A stretch of DNA of 8,994 nt from Candidatus Kapaibacterium sp. GTDB taxonomy: Bacteria > Bacteroidota > Ignavibacteria > Kapaibacteriales > UBA961. Of this stretch, positions 1 through 6,038 are shown one piece after another. Each line of letters begins with the position of its first letter. The first letter of the stretch is position 1. The notes beneath the pieces were generated by a model, which saw only the letters and a list, made by a program, of their open reading frames with translations, searched no databases and had not been told where the DNA came from. The stretch is from positions 1 to 8,994 of the forward strand of contig JALRHN010000086.1 of NCBI GenBank assembly GCA_023259575.1, given 5' to 3'. The translations under genes were made by a program, and so were the position numbers.

Positions 1-1
1 A

Positions 2-406
2 TATAGTAAAACAAAAGATTATAATTTATCAGAGGAATTGACTAGTGATGTTTATTATAATCTTTTAACTCGAAATTATAACATTAGAGAAGAGACTGAG
101 AAGAGTTATTTAATTGGTATAGCGTTAAATGCATTAATAGATCGTTCAAGGAAAAAGAAATTCGAGAGTTTAGATTTTATAGATGAGCCGATTTACAGGG
201 AAAATTTCGAGACAAACGAATTAGAGGAGCTTGTTAAGGATATTTTATGTAACGATTTCGAGCTTTTTAAATTTTATTCTCTAGGGGAAGATTATAATAG
301 TTTGTCAGAAAAATATGGTTTATCTGTTGTGGCTTTAAGAAAGAAGATACAACGAATAAAGGATAGGTTAAAAAAAGATCTTAGGGTGATTGCATATTTC
401 GAGTAA
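2..406 (+). CDS. ECF-like sigma factor (sigma-70 family), C-terminal part; 5' end outside window
   Basis: The reading frame is open from base 2 to the TAA at 404-406, so the gene almost certainly begins left of the window. The first possible start inside, TTG at 38, has its purine-rich AGAGG only two bases away and is a poor initiator. The visible part looks like sigma region 2 followed by region 4: SYLIGIALNALIDRSRKKK resembles the ECF pattern of a hydrophobic helix ending in N-x-x-I-D-x-x-R-K-x-K. After an acidic linker, FKFYSLGEDYNSLSEKYGLS then VVALRKKIQRIKDRLKKDL has the helix-turn-helix spacing of region 4.2, which reads the -35 element. A role redirecting host RNA polymerase, for example to a phage gene class, is inference; a plain HTH regulator derived from a sigma factor is the alternative. 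It lies just upstream of the exported protein. Confidence 0.7.
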   Translation, partial: YSKTKDYNLSEELTSDVYYNLLTRNYNIREETEKSYLIGIALNALIDRSRKKKFESLDFIDEPIYRENFETNELEELVKDILCNDFELFKFYSLGEDYNSLSEKYGLSVVALRKKIQRIKDRLKKDLRVIAYFE

Positions 407-419
407 AGGGGAATAATAA
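405..419 (+). promoter_or_regulatory. Purine-rich ribosome-binding element before ATG 423 (shared with 1273-1283)
   Basis: AAAGGGGAATAATAA begins inside the sigma-like gene's stop codon and lies 3 bases before ATG 423. Its core GGGAATAATAA (409-419) is repeated exactly at 1273-1283, 3 bases before ATG 1287. The same spacing to a start codon in both places suggests a reused translation-initiation element, although one of the two starts (423) may not be the main one. Confidence 0.4.
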
Positions 420-452
420 AATATGACGTTAAAGTCTAGAAGGAATTTTTAT

Positions 453-929
453 ATGATTAAGAATTTAGTATTTAAGAGTGTAATTCCAGTTGTTATTTCC
501 TGTTTAGTTTGCAGCGGATCATTCTCTCAAGTTGGACCAAAGAAGGCGGAAGTTGGTGCTAAGAGCTTTTTTGTTAAGCCTCAGTTCAGTGATGGTCGCT
601 TTAATGGTTTTACTGCAGGAGTTGGAATTGATGGCCGAAATAGTAATGCATTGGCCCTTTCTACTCTAGGCAATTATACTGTACTTGGAAAGACTGTTTC
701 AACCGTTGGAGTCTTAAGCACAGATAAGTATGGTGATAAGGCTGCAGTAGGTGTTGGAGTTCTTGTTCCATTCGGTAAGGTTATCAATGGTGTAAGTCTT
801 TCGGCTGGCGCTTATGTAGAGGGTGTGGATCTTGCTAATCGTTTTTCGAGCACAGATAAGGTCCGGGCTCTCCTCACCGCTTCTGTAAAGATCGATGACT
901 TTACTAAGATGTTGGGATTCAAGTTCTAA
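453..929 (+). CDS. Small exported protein with N-terminal signal sequence, function unknown
   Basis: From ATG 453 the product has 158 residues. Its N-terminus is a textbook Sec signal: a short basic region (K3, K8), a hydrophobic core SVIPVVISCLVCSG and a polar end SFSQ that could be cut after SFS. VISC also fits a lipobox loosely, so a lipoprotein is possible. The rest is rich in Gly, Val, Ser and Thr in alternating patterns (for instance AAVGVGVLVPFGKVINGVSL), which suggests beta strands, perhaps a surface or envelope protein. ATG 453 was chosen because AAGGA (440-444) sits 8 bases upstream. An in-frame ATG at 423 behind AAAGGGGA adds ten residues including SRRNFY, which resembles a twin-arginine motif, so that start cannot be excluded. 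I recognise no family; the role in infection is unknown. Confidence 0.75.
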   Translation: MIKNLVFKSVIPVVISCLVCSGSFSQVGPKKAEVGAKSFFVKPQFSDGRFNGFTAGVGIDGRNSNALALSTLGNYTVLGKTVSTVGVLSTDKYGDKAAVGVGVLVPFGKVINGVSLSAGAYVEGVDLANRFSSTDKVRALLTASVKIDDFTKMLGFKF

Positions 930-937
930 AAAATAGA

Positions 938-969
938 ATAAAACACTGTAATGAAAAATAGTGTTTTAT
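938..969 (+). promoter_or_regulatory. Hairpin with the downstream start codon in its loop
   Basis: ATAAAACACT (938-947) pairs perfectly with AGTGTTTTAT (960-969), plus a G-U pair at 948/959. The loop carries the ATG at 951-953 of the next gene. The stem has only four G/C pairs in its core and the flanking A and T runs are part of the stem. It could act as a weak, possibly bidirectional terminator after the exported-protein gene or as a translational control of the zinc-ribbon gene. No Shine-Dalgarno sequence is visible before that ATG. Confidence 0.45.
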
Positions 970-1265
970 CAAGTTGCACATTAAAGAGAATTAAACTTAA
1001 GTGTGAGGTTTGTGGTGATAATTTCTACAGCGACGTTATTAAATATGAATGTCGTAAATGTAAAAATTTCCCCAAAGCTTTTAAAAGGGTCCAGGTCCTT
1101 TTTATCTTAAGGTTAATTCTCTTTATTATTTTATATCCTATTTTTTCGAGCATTATTTTTTATATTATTGGGTTTTTCGAGGGTAGTATATATGTGAGGT
1201 ACGGAGGCATGTTATTAATTGCTCCTTTTTTCATACCTTTTTTACTCAAGCGCCTCAAAAGCTAA
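951..1265 (+). CDS. Small zinc-ribbon membrane protein, function unknown
   Basis: The 104-residue product starts with a basic segment holding two CxxC knuckles (C18/C21 and C34/C37), the usual four-cysteine layout of a short zinc ribbon. A long hydrophobic stretch (about 49-76) and a second one (about 85-100) follow, so two membrane helices are likely, ending in a basic tail LLKRLKS. The expected arrangement is an N-terminal zinc-binding domain outside the bilayer and a helical hairpin in it; the side it faces is unknown. The start is uncertain: ATG 951 lacks a clear ribosome-binding site and lies in the loop of a hairpin (938-969), but no better start precedes the cysteines. I recognise no specific family. 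Confidence 0.65.
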   Translation: MKNSVLSSCTLKRIKLKCEVCGDNFYSDVIKYECRKCKNFPKAFKRVQVLFILRLILFIILYPIFSSIIFYIIGFFEGSIYVRYGGMLLIAPFFIPFLLKRLKS

Positions 1266-1272
1266 AAATCGA

Positions 1273-1283
1273 GGGAATAATAA
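1273..1283 (+). promoter_or_regulatory. Second copy of the GGGAATAATAA initiation element
   Basis: An exact copy of 409-419 ending 3 bases before ATG 1287. The purine-rich GAGGG at 1271-1275 is 11 bases from the start codon, and AAGG (1282-1285) is almost touching it. Confidence 0.4.
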
Positions 1284-1286
1284 GGC

Positions 1287-1517
1287 ATGAAACTATTAGA
1301 CCTCACCGCTATTGACCGACTCATAGATTTTTATTCCGAAGAAGCCACAGTTAGATTTTTCGAAGATGATAAGGTTTACACTCTAGAAGAATTCCGTGAT
1401 CTTTATAATGAGAACAATTGGAATCTCTCTATCGACGAACATCTTGTAACAGCTGCTGGCAAAATCATTCGAGAAGATGATAACATGCTGATCTGTGAAA
1501 TCTATGAGAACTCTTGA
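1287..1517 (+). CDS. Small acidic protein, unknown
   Basis: The 76-residue product has about one residue in four as Asp or Glu, no membrane segment and no motif I recognise. Predicted helical stretches include KLLDLTAIDRLIDFYSEE and the segment around TLEEFRDLYNENN. The start follows GAGGG at a longish distance and the shared GGGAATAATAA element. It is the first gene of an apparent five-gene operon: its last 14 bases overlap the next gene, so translation is probably coupled. Small acidic phage proteins often bind host enzymes or mimic nucleic acid, but nothing here points to a partner. Confidence 0.65.
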   Translation: MKLLDLTAIDRLIDFYSEEATVRFFEDDKVYTLEEFRDLYNENNWNLSIDEHLVTAAGKIIREDDNMLICEIYENS

Positions 1518-1914
1518 TACTTTCCTGGAAAAATTCAATTATAGTGATCCAAGAAATTTAAAAGATGTAAAGCTAGATCGATTAATTAAAAGTTCTATCT
1601 TAAACATTAATAAGAGTGATTGGATCTGGACATTGTTTTGTTGCCAAGGCCATAAATATAAGAATGGCGATTTTAGTGTACCATATGTTGTGTTCTTGGT
1701 CGATGCTAAATGTAAAGGAAGATTCTTTCAACATTTACATAATAGCTACAATATGATTAATAATAAAAAATTCCCCCTTCTTGGACCAGAGCTTGAAATT
1801 CATTTTGGATACAGTGATGAAGATTATTTTTTAGTCACAGTATATTTCGAAAAGAACTCAGGAAACTATAAGAAGGGCAGAGAGATTATTAATAACTTCT
1901 GCAACAATGTCTAA
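1504..1914 (+). CDS. Unknown phage protein, about 136 residues
   Basis: I start the gene at ATG 1504 (MRTLDTFLEKF) rather than the in-frame GTG at 1495, because ATG is the stronger codon and both lie within the end of the preceding gene. The product mixes charged and aromatic residues; the segment WTLFCCQGHKYKNG followed by VPYVVFLVDAKCKG is the most distinctive part and has Cys and His residues that could bind metal or be catalytic, though I cannot match it to a known active site. A second strand-like segment, ELEIHFGYSDEDYFLVTVYF, suggests an alpha/beta fold. It overlaps its upstream neighbour by 14 bases and its downstream neighbour by 8, typical of coupled genes. Confidence 0.65.
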   Translation: MRTLDTFLEKFNYSDPRNLKDVKLDRLIKSSILNINKSDWIWTLFCCQGHKYKNGDFSVPYVVFLVDAKCKGRFFQHLHNSYNMINNKKFPLLGPELEIHFGYSDEDYFLVTVYFEKNSGNYKKGREIINNFCNNV

Positions 1915-2347
1915 AGTACATAAAAATATATTAGAACTCTTAAACAGGGACTGGGATTTCTTTTACCTAGTCCCTGGAGTTAATTATAATGTAATCAAAT
2001 CATTTGCAATTAAAGTCCTACAACAAGATACAAATAATCTTTTTTATCCAGATTTAGTAAGGTATAAGGAATGGAATATTGAACCATTATCTATTCTACT
2101 ATACAAATTAATAACATACAAGAGCGATTTTAAAATATTATTCTCTATTAGTTTAAATATCTTACATTATATTGAAAAAAATGAAAAATTTAAGGACTTA
2201 AGTGGATTATTTTATTCTATATCTATTAATGCTCTTTTTTGTTCTGTTTTAATACATTTTGGCAGCTCTGATAAAACGTTCCAGGATCTTTTAGAGGAAG
2301 ACTTAAAGAATCTTAAATGGAGACTTGCTAGCGGGGTTGTTTTATGA
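1907..2347 (+). CDS. Unknown helical phage protein
   Basis: The 146-residue product is rich in Leu, Ile, Phe, Tyr and Lys and looks mainly alpha-helical. The segments FKILFSISLNILHYI and LFYSISINALFCSVLIHFG are hydrophobic enough to suggest buried helices or weak membrane association, but they carry polar residues and I do not claim true membrane helices. The gene body is visibly more A+T-rich than the rII genes. The start ATG overlaps the stop of the gene before by 8 bases; the stop lies 11 bases before the UV endonuclease gene. No family recognised. Confidence 0.65.
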   Translation: MSKVHKNILELLNRDWDFFYLVPGVNYNVIKSFAIKVLQQDTNNLFYPDLVRYKEWNIEPLSILLYKLITYKSDFKILFSISLNILHYIEKNEKFKDLSGLFYSISINALFCSVLIHFGSSDKTFQDLLEEDLKNLKWRLASGVVL

Positions 2348-2358
2348 TACAGTAGGAC

Positions 2359-3261
2359 ATGAATCTTTCCTTATGTTGTATTTCTAATGTATTGGCGGAA
2401 CAAGGTATCAAGTTTCGAACAATGACATACAAATCTTTTTCCTCAAAGCCCAGGAGAGAATCATTACAAAAGCTTTCAGAGATTGTTAGGAATAATTTCT
2501 CTGTCACTGAAAAGATTGTTCGGCATTGTAAGGCTGCAGGGATTATGGGTTATAGATTGTCTTCTGATTTATGCCAAGTAATTAAGCATCCAGATGTTAT
2601 GTTAGATATAGAAGATTTGCCAGAGTATGGTTTTATAAAGTATGAGATAGATAAGGTTAAAAGGGCAATTAAAGAAACTGGCATTCGTGTTTCCGCCCAT
2701 CCTTCAGAATATATTACTTTAACTTCCGAAGACCCTAAGGCATTACAAAATTCTATAACTGATTTAGAGACCCATGCTGATATATTTGACCGATTAGATT
2801 TACCACAATCTTATTATTCTCCTTTAAATATTCATGTCAGGAAAGATGGTGACCCGATTGACATTTCCAATAGATTCTTTGCCAATTTCGATAGACTCTC
2901 TGATTCAGTACGCAAACGACTTGTCCTTGAAAATAATGATAATGCAAACGGTGTATGGTCTATCAAGAATCTCAATACGTATTTCTATAAAACGAGAGGA
3001 ATACCAGTAACATTTGATAATCTCCATCATAAAATTCTACACAACGATATGACAGATGAAGAAGCATTCCATCTTGCTTATTCTACTTGGGACTGTCAGC
3101 CAATCTTTCATTATTCAGAAGGGAAGAATAATACTAGAGCGCATTGTGATATGGCTGAGAATCTTCCACAAAATTATAATAAAGATGTGATGTTTGATGT
3201 AGAATTAAAGAATAAAGATTATGCCATATTGGATATCTTAGAGAGGATTAAAGATGGATGA
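2359..3261 (+). CDS. uvdE: UV-damage endonuclease (UvdE/UvsE family)
   Basis: UvdE enzymes are metal-dependent TIM-barrel nucleases that nick DNA 5' of UV photoproducts and some abasic sites, starting an alternative excision repair. The 300-residue length matches bacterial members. Family landmarks appear in order: LCCISN at the N-terminus, YRLSSDL (65-71), SAHPSEY (112-118), NIH (157-159), LVLENND (188-194), FDNLHHK (219-225), FHYSEG (250-255) and a late D-x-E (280-282). H114, H159, E191, D220, H223, H251 and E282 fit the expected metal ligands. Three positions look unusual: the early LGY-type Tyr is Leu5, the damage-probing Gln-Tyr pair of the Thermus enzyme reads Glu117-Tyr118, and the Lys two residues before the HYSE His appears to be Ile249. 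The start is limited by a TAG just upstream; the ribosome-binding site is weak, so coupling to the gene before (11-base gap) is likely. Repair of UV-hit phage DNA is the inferred role. Confidence 0.93.
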   Translation: MNLSLCCISNVLAEQGIKFRTMTYKSFSSKPRRESLQKLSEIVRNNFSVTEKIVRHCKAAGIMGYRLSSDLCQVIKHPDVMLDIEDLPEYGFIKYEIDKVKRAIKETGIRVSAHPSEYITLTSEDPKALQNSITDLETHADIFDRLDLPQSYYSPLNIHVRKDGDPIDISNRFFANFDRLSDSVRKRLVLENNDNANGVWSIKNLNTYFYKTRGIPVTFDNLHHKILHNDMTDEEAFHLAYSTWDCQPIFHYSEGKNNTRAHCDMAENLPQNYNKDVMFDVELKNKDYAILDILERIKDG

Positions 3262-3808
3262 TTTCTCAAAATTTGCTAAACTAATAAAGAATGATAAGAC
3301 CCTTAGGAATTTTATTAATGATTTAGATTTAGAAGATGCAGCAAATGAACCTTGGAGTTGGGCTGCACCATTCTTGTTTTATGCTAAATACTTAATAGAT
3401 TCTGACAGTTTATTCAACACAATTGCATTCTATTATAAGATGCCATTTAACGACCCTTTTGGATTAGATACAGATCGTGATTATCATTATTCAGTTTTAA
3501 ATAATCTTGATTTGTCTTCGCATGAGAGTACTTTAGAAACAATTAAAATATTACAAGAGATGGCATTTAAAGAAAGTGCTGACGGATGCTGTATTCTTGG
3601 AACATCATATTATAAAAATGAAATGGGTGAAAATTATCCAATGTTGTTCTCTAGAATTGAAATGGTTAATAGACATTGGATTAATAAAATAAAGATTAAA
3701 GATATCAAGAGTTTTAAAGACATGATAAATTTTGAAAAATACACCAACGATTCTTTTGATATTGCCTATGGAAGGATTTTACCACGTAATTTTGCCCTAG
3801 GAAAATAA
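3254..3808 (+). CDS. Unknown phage protein, last gene of the uvdE operon
   Basis: The 184-residue product is soluble-looking, acidic in the N-terminal half and basic near WINKIKIKDIKSFKD. It has aromatic-rich segments (NEPWSWAAPFLFYAKYL, NTIAFYYKMPFNDPFG) and one Cys pair in ADGCCILGTSYYK. No motif I recognise. Its first 8 bases overlap the end of uvdE, so the two are probably co-translated and it might assist the same process, but that is only inference from position. About 100 bases separate it from the rIIA-like gene, where the tight packing ends. Confidence 0.65.
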   Translation: MDDFSKFAKLIKNDKTLRNFINDLDLEDAANEPWSWAAPFLFYAKYLIDSDSLFNTIAFYYKMPFNDPFGLDTDRDYHYSVLNNLDLSSHESTLETIKILQEMAFKESADGCCILGTSYYKNEMGENYPMLFSRIEMVNRHWINKIKIKDIKSFKDMINFEKYTNDSFDIAYGRILPRNFALGK

Positions 3809-3818
3809 CCCCTACGGA

Positions 3819-3845
3819 ATGATTCAAATAATGAAAAATATCTGA
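3819..3845 (+). other. Possible 8-codon leader peptide before the rIIA hairpin
   Basis: ATG 3819 opens an 8-codon frame (MIQIMKNI) ending at TGA 3843-3845, nine bases before the 5' arm of the RBS-burying hairpin. A ribosome stopped here would reach into that arm. No convincing ribosome-binding site precedes it, so it may be chance. Confidence 0.2.
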
Positions 3846-3852
3846 AAATCTA

Positions 3853-3882
3853 TTGGCTCTCCAAGAATTATTGCTGTATTAT
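3853..3882 (+). promoter_or_regulatory. Candidate promoter inside the rIIA leader
   Basis: TTGGCT (3853-3858) and TATTAT (3877-3882) are separated by 18 bases and resemble sigma70 -35 and -10 boxes at four and five of six positions. A start near 3888-3890 would give a short leader without the 5' arm of the hairpin at 3854-3907, leaving the ribosome-binding site free. The match is moderate. Confidence 0.35.
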
Positions 3883-3907
3883 AAGGCATCACAAGTTTGG
3901 AGAGCCG
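3854..3907 (+). promoter_or_regulatory. RBS-sequestering hairpin upstream of the rIIA-like gene
   Basis: GGCTCTCCAA (3855-3864) is exactly complementary to TTGGAGAGCC (3897-3906), and U-G pairs can add one base pair at each end. The loop is 30-32 bases. The 3' arm contains GGAGAG (3899-3904), the ribosome-binding site lying 5 bases before ATG 3910, so a transcript arriving from the upstream operon should fold with the site hidden. There is no T run, so this is not a terminator. T4 uses the same logic for genes such as e and soc: long early transcripts fold shut, while later transcripts starting inside the hairpin are open. Confidence 0.7.
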
Positions 3908-3909
3908 TT

Positions 3910-5934
3910 ATGATTGTTAATGACGTTGCGTTTAAGGTAGAGCGGGAAGGTATTGAGAACGAGGTTGCTTTCAATATTCGTCAAGAGAATGTTGCCCATA
4001 TCTTTTCTATTCTTCGCAATCAACTCTATTCTAATAAAGTTCTTGCTGTTATTCGTGAATATAGCACCAACGCTTACGATGCACATATTGAAGCGAATGT
4101 AGAGCGTCCAATTGAAATCACCTTGCCAACATCCTTCTCTCCTACCTTTATTGTAAGAGACTTTGGTTTTGGTCTTTCCCCAGATGATGTTCAGAATATC
4201 TTTGCTTCCTACGGTGCATCAACCAAGCGTAATACAAATGAACAGGTGGGAATGCTTGGTCTTGGTAGCAAATCCGCATTCTGTTATGTTAATTCCTTTA
4301 TGATTGTTTCCCGGCATAATGGAACAGAATACACCTACCAAGCATACATCGACGAAACAAATGTAGGCAAGGTCGCTCTTCTCTCCACCAAGCCAACAGA
4401 TGAGACAGGTCTTAGCGTTCATATTAATATTAATTCCGCTGTAGACTTTTCCAACTTTAGAAATAACTCTGTATCCTTCTTTAAGAATTTTAATCCAATT
4501 CCTAAGTTCATGGGTGATACTAGTATTGCTAATCTAATCGAGTCTGCCCGGTTAATCAATCCAATCCTTGAAGGTGGCAATTGGAAGATGTATCGCCGGG
4601 AGTATTATGGTGAAGGTGATTTGTCGGTCTTGATGGGCAATGTTCTCTACCCTGCTTCCTTGGATTCTTTGGATTATGAAACACGCAAGTATATCCAGAA
4701 TTCGAGAAGTCATATTGTCCTCACCGCAAATATTGGAGAAGTGAAACCATCTGCATCCCGTGAAAACCTTGAGATGGATAATAAGACAAAAGATTTTATT
4801 ATGAAGTCTATCTCTAATATTCAAGCAGATATTATTAATACAATTACAGAATCTTTGGAAGAGAAGAATTCACTCTGGAAAAAGTCAATCCACAAGCGAC
4901 ATATTGATGCTCAGTTCATGCATATTGTCAATGTCTCCAATCTTACCCAATCCATCCCTACGACCTTTAATGAGAAGAGATTGAGGGAATATGGAATCAA
5001 CTATGTAATGATGGAGACCAGTGACAAATCTTATAAAAAGAATTCAGACATTGCTCCACAAGAAGGTCACATTCTCTTTATCGACAATGCTAATCTTAAG
5101 AGGAATTCAATCAAGCCAAGAATTCAATCTTATTGTCTCCAGAATAATATCAGTGGTTTCAACTCTTTTAAGAATGCAAGAAAGTTCATCTTGTCTTTTG
5201 AAAGCACCCAGAAGGCAGAAGAATTTAAAGACCAGCCTGACTTTGATGGAGCCACGATTGTATATTTAAAAGATATCCCATACACTCCAGCACCTAAACC
5301 TAAGACAATATCAGGTAAGAAGAGTATCAACGCTCAGTTTTATAAAATTAATCCTTATATGGGAAAAACAAATTCTGATTGTTGGACTCCTGTTGATGAA
5401 GTGGAAGACAATGCTGTATACTTGCCATTGGAATATTTTAAATCTACTTCCTATTATGTTCAAGACCCAATGTATATCAGGGACTATACAAACATTATTA
5501 ATAAATTCTTGACTGAGCGTGGAGAAGAGCCTGTGTCATTCTACGGAGTCAAGAAGGCAAATATCAAGAATGTTCCTGATACGATGCAATCTTTTGATGA
5601 CTATGTGGAAGAATTTAAAAGTTTGGTGATGACAAGATACGCTGAAGAATATAATAACTGGAATACTTATTATAATCTTGAGGGTCGATGGAAGGCTCTG
5701 TTCTTTGCCAATAAGGATTCGTTCCCAGAAGATATTAAAAATCAACTCCAAAAGATTCACGAAGACTTTCAGAATCTTGAGAAATTTACATCGCTCTGGT
5801 ATGCGTTGAGGTTTGACATTTCCGAGAAGCCTTTTGATATCAAGGAAGAATATATTAAAAAGTTCCCATTGCTTGTCCCGGCTATCAATGGTAATATTAG
5901 TCTGATGGCAGATATTATTGGAAAAGAACTTTAA
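3910..5934 (+). CDS. rIIA: rIIA-like protein, GHKL-type ATPase
   Basis: The 674-residue product resembles T4 rIIA (about 725 residues), one of two rII proteins involved in exclusion phenotypes and membrane-associated functions in T4. The N-terminal domain carries the GHKL (gyrase/Hsp90/histidine kinase/MutL) nucleotide-binding boxes: N-box E50-x-x-x-N54-A-x-D57 in REYSTNAYDAH, G1 box D84-F-G86-F-G88, and G2 box G114-M-L-G117-L-G119-S-K-S. All key residues are intact, so ATP binding is expected. The remaining part to residue 674 is a long region without motifs I can name. I start at ATG 3910, with GGAGAG 5 bases upstream, rather than at TTG 3853, whose 19 extra codons lie within the leader hairpin. 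Codon use is richer in C-ending codons than the upstream block, as in a core phage gene. The rIIB-like gene follows in T4 order. Confidence 0.9.
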   Translation: MIVNDVAFKVEREGIENEVAFNIRQENVAHIFSILRNQLYSNKVLAVIREYSTNAYDAHIEANVERPIEITLPTSFSPTFIVRDFGFGLSPDDVQNIFASYGASTKRNTNEQVGMLGLGSKSAFCYVNSFMIVSRHNGTEYTYQAYIDETNVGKVALLSTKPTDETGLSVHININSAVDFSNFRNNSVSFFKNFNPIPKFMGDTSIANLIESARLINPILEGGNWKMYRREYYGEGDLSVLMGNVLYPASLDSLDYETRKYIQNSRSHIVLTANIGEVKPSASRENLEMDNKTKDFIMKSISNIQADIINTITESLEEKNSLWKKSIHKRHIDAQFMHIVNVSNLTQSIPTTFNEKRLREYGINYVMMETSDKSYKKNSDIAPQEGHILFIDNANLKRNSIKPRIQSYCLQNNISGFNSFKNARKFILSFESTQKAEEFKDQPDFDGATIVYLKDIPYTPAPKPKTISGKKSINAQFYKINPYMGKTNSDCWTPVDEVEDNAVYLPLEYFKSTSYYVQDPMYIRDYTNIINKFLTERGEEPVSFYGVKKANIKNVPDTMQSFDDYVEEFKSLVMTRYAEEYNNWNTYYNLEGRWKALFFANKDSFPEDIKNQLQKIHEDFQNLEKFTSLWYALRFDISEKPFDIKEEYIKKFPLLVPAINGNISLMADIIGKEL

Positions 5935-5941
5935 TATCCCC

Positions 5942-5970
5942 TTGCGGTCTCAGAAATAGTTTGGTAATAT
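5942..5970 (+). promoter_or_regulatory. Candidate sigma70-like promoter for the rIIB-like gene
   Basis: TTGCGG (5942-5947), a 17-base spacer and TAATAT (5965-5970). The -10 box, with its preceding GG, is the same GGTAATAT as in the promoter at 8456-8484. Transcription would begin near 5977, just before the first stem of the structured leader. The -35 box is weak (three of six). Confidence 0.45.
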
Positions 5971-5979
5971 GCTATGTCA

Positions 5980-6031
5980 ATCGGTGATAAGGACGAAAGA
6001 CAAGCCCCGATGCCTTATCTCTCTTAAAGGA
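5980..6031 (+). promoter_or_regulatory. Structured rIIB leader: two interleaved stems plus ribosome-binding site
   Basis: GATAAGG (5986-5992) pairs perfectly with CCTTATC (6013-6019), and ATCGG (5980-5984) pairs with CCGAT (6007-6011). The order of arms is A, B, A', B', which is the layout of a pseudoknot; the connecting pieces are 1, 14 and 1 bases. If geometry forbids both, the two stems would be alternatives. The ribosome-binding site AAAGGA (6026-6031) follows 6 bases after the last arm and 7 bases before ATG 6039. I cannot match it to a known riboswitch or ribozyme class. Confidence 0.45.
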
Positions 6032-6038
6032 AAAAAGA

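Noticed and set aside
38..406. Complete gene starting at TTG 38
   Set aside because: The frame is open to the window edge and the TTG has no usable ribosome-binding site; the gene is treated as truncated by the window.
3853..3909. N-terminal 19 residues of the rIIA-like protein from TTG 3853
   Set aside because: The stretch is part of the leader hairpin, the start has no ribosome-binding site, and ATG 3910 has an ideal one; residues before it do not look like protein.
5980..6019. Known riboswitch or ribozyme (fluoride, ZTP, guanidine, hammerhead)
   Set aside because: Some short strings recall these classes (GAUAAGG, GACGAAAGAC), but the required core bases are missing.
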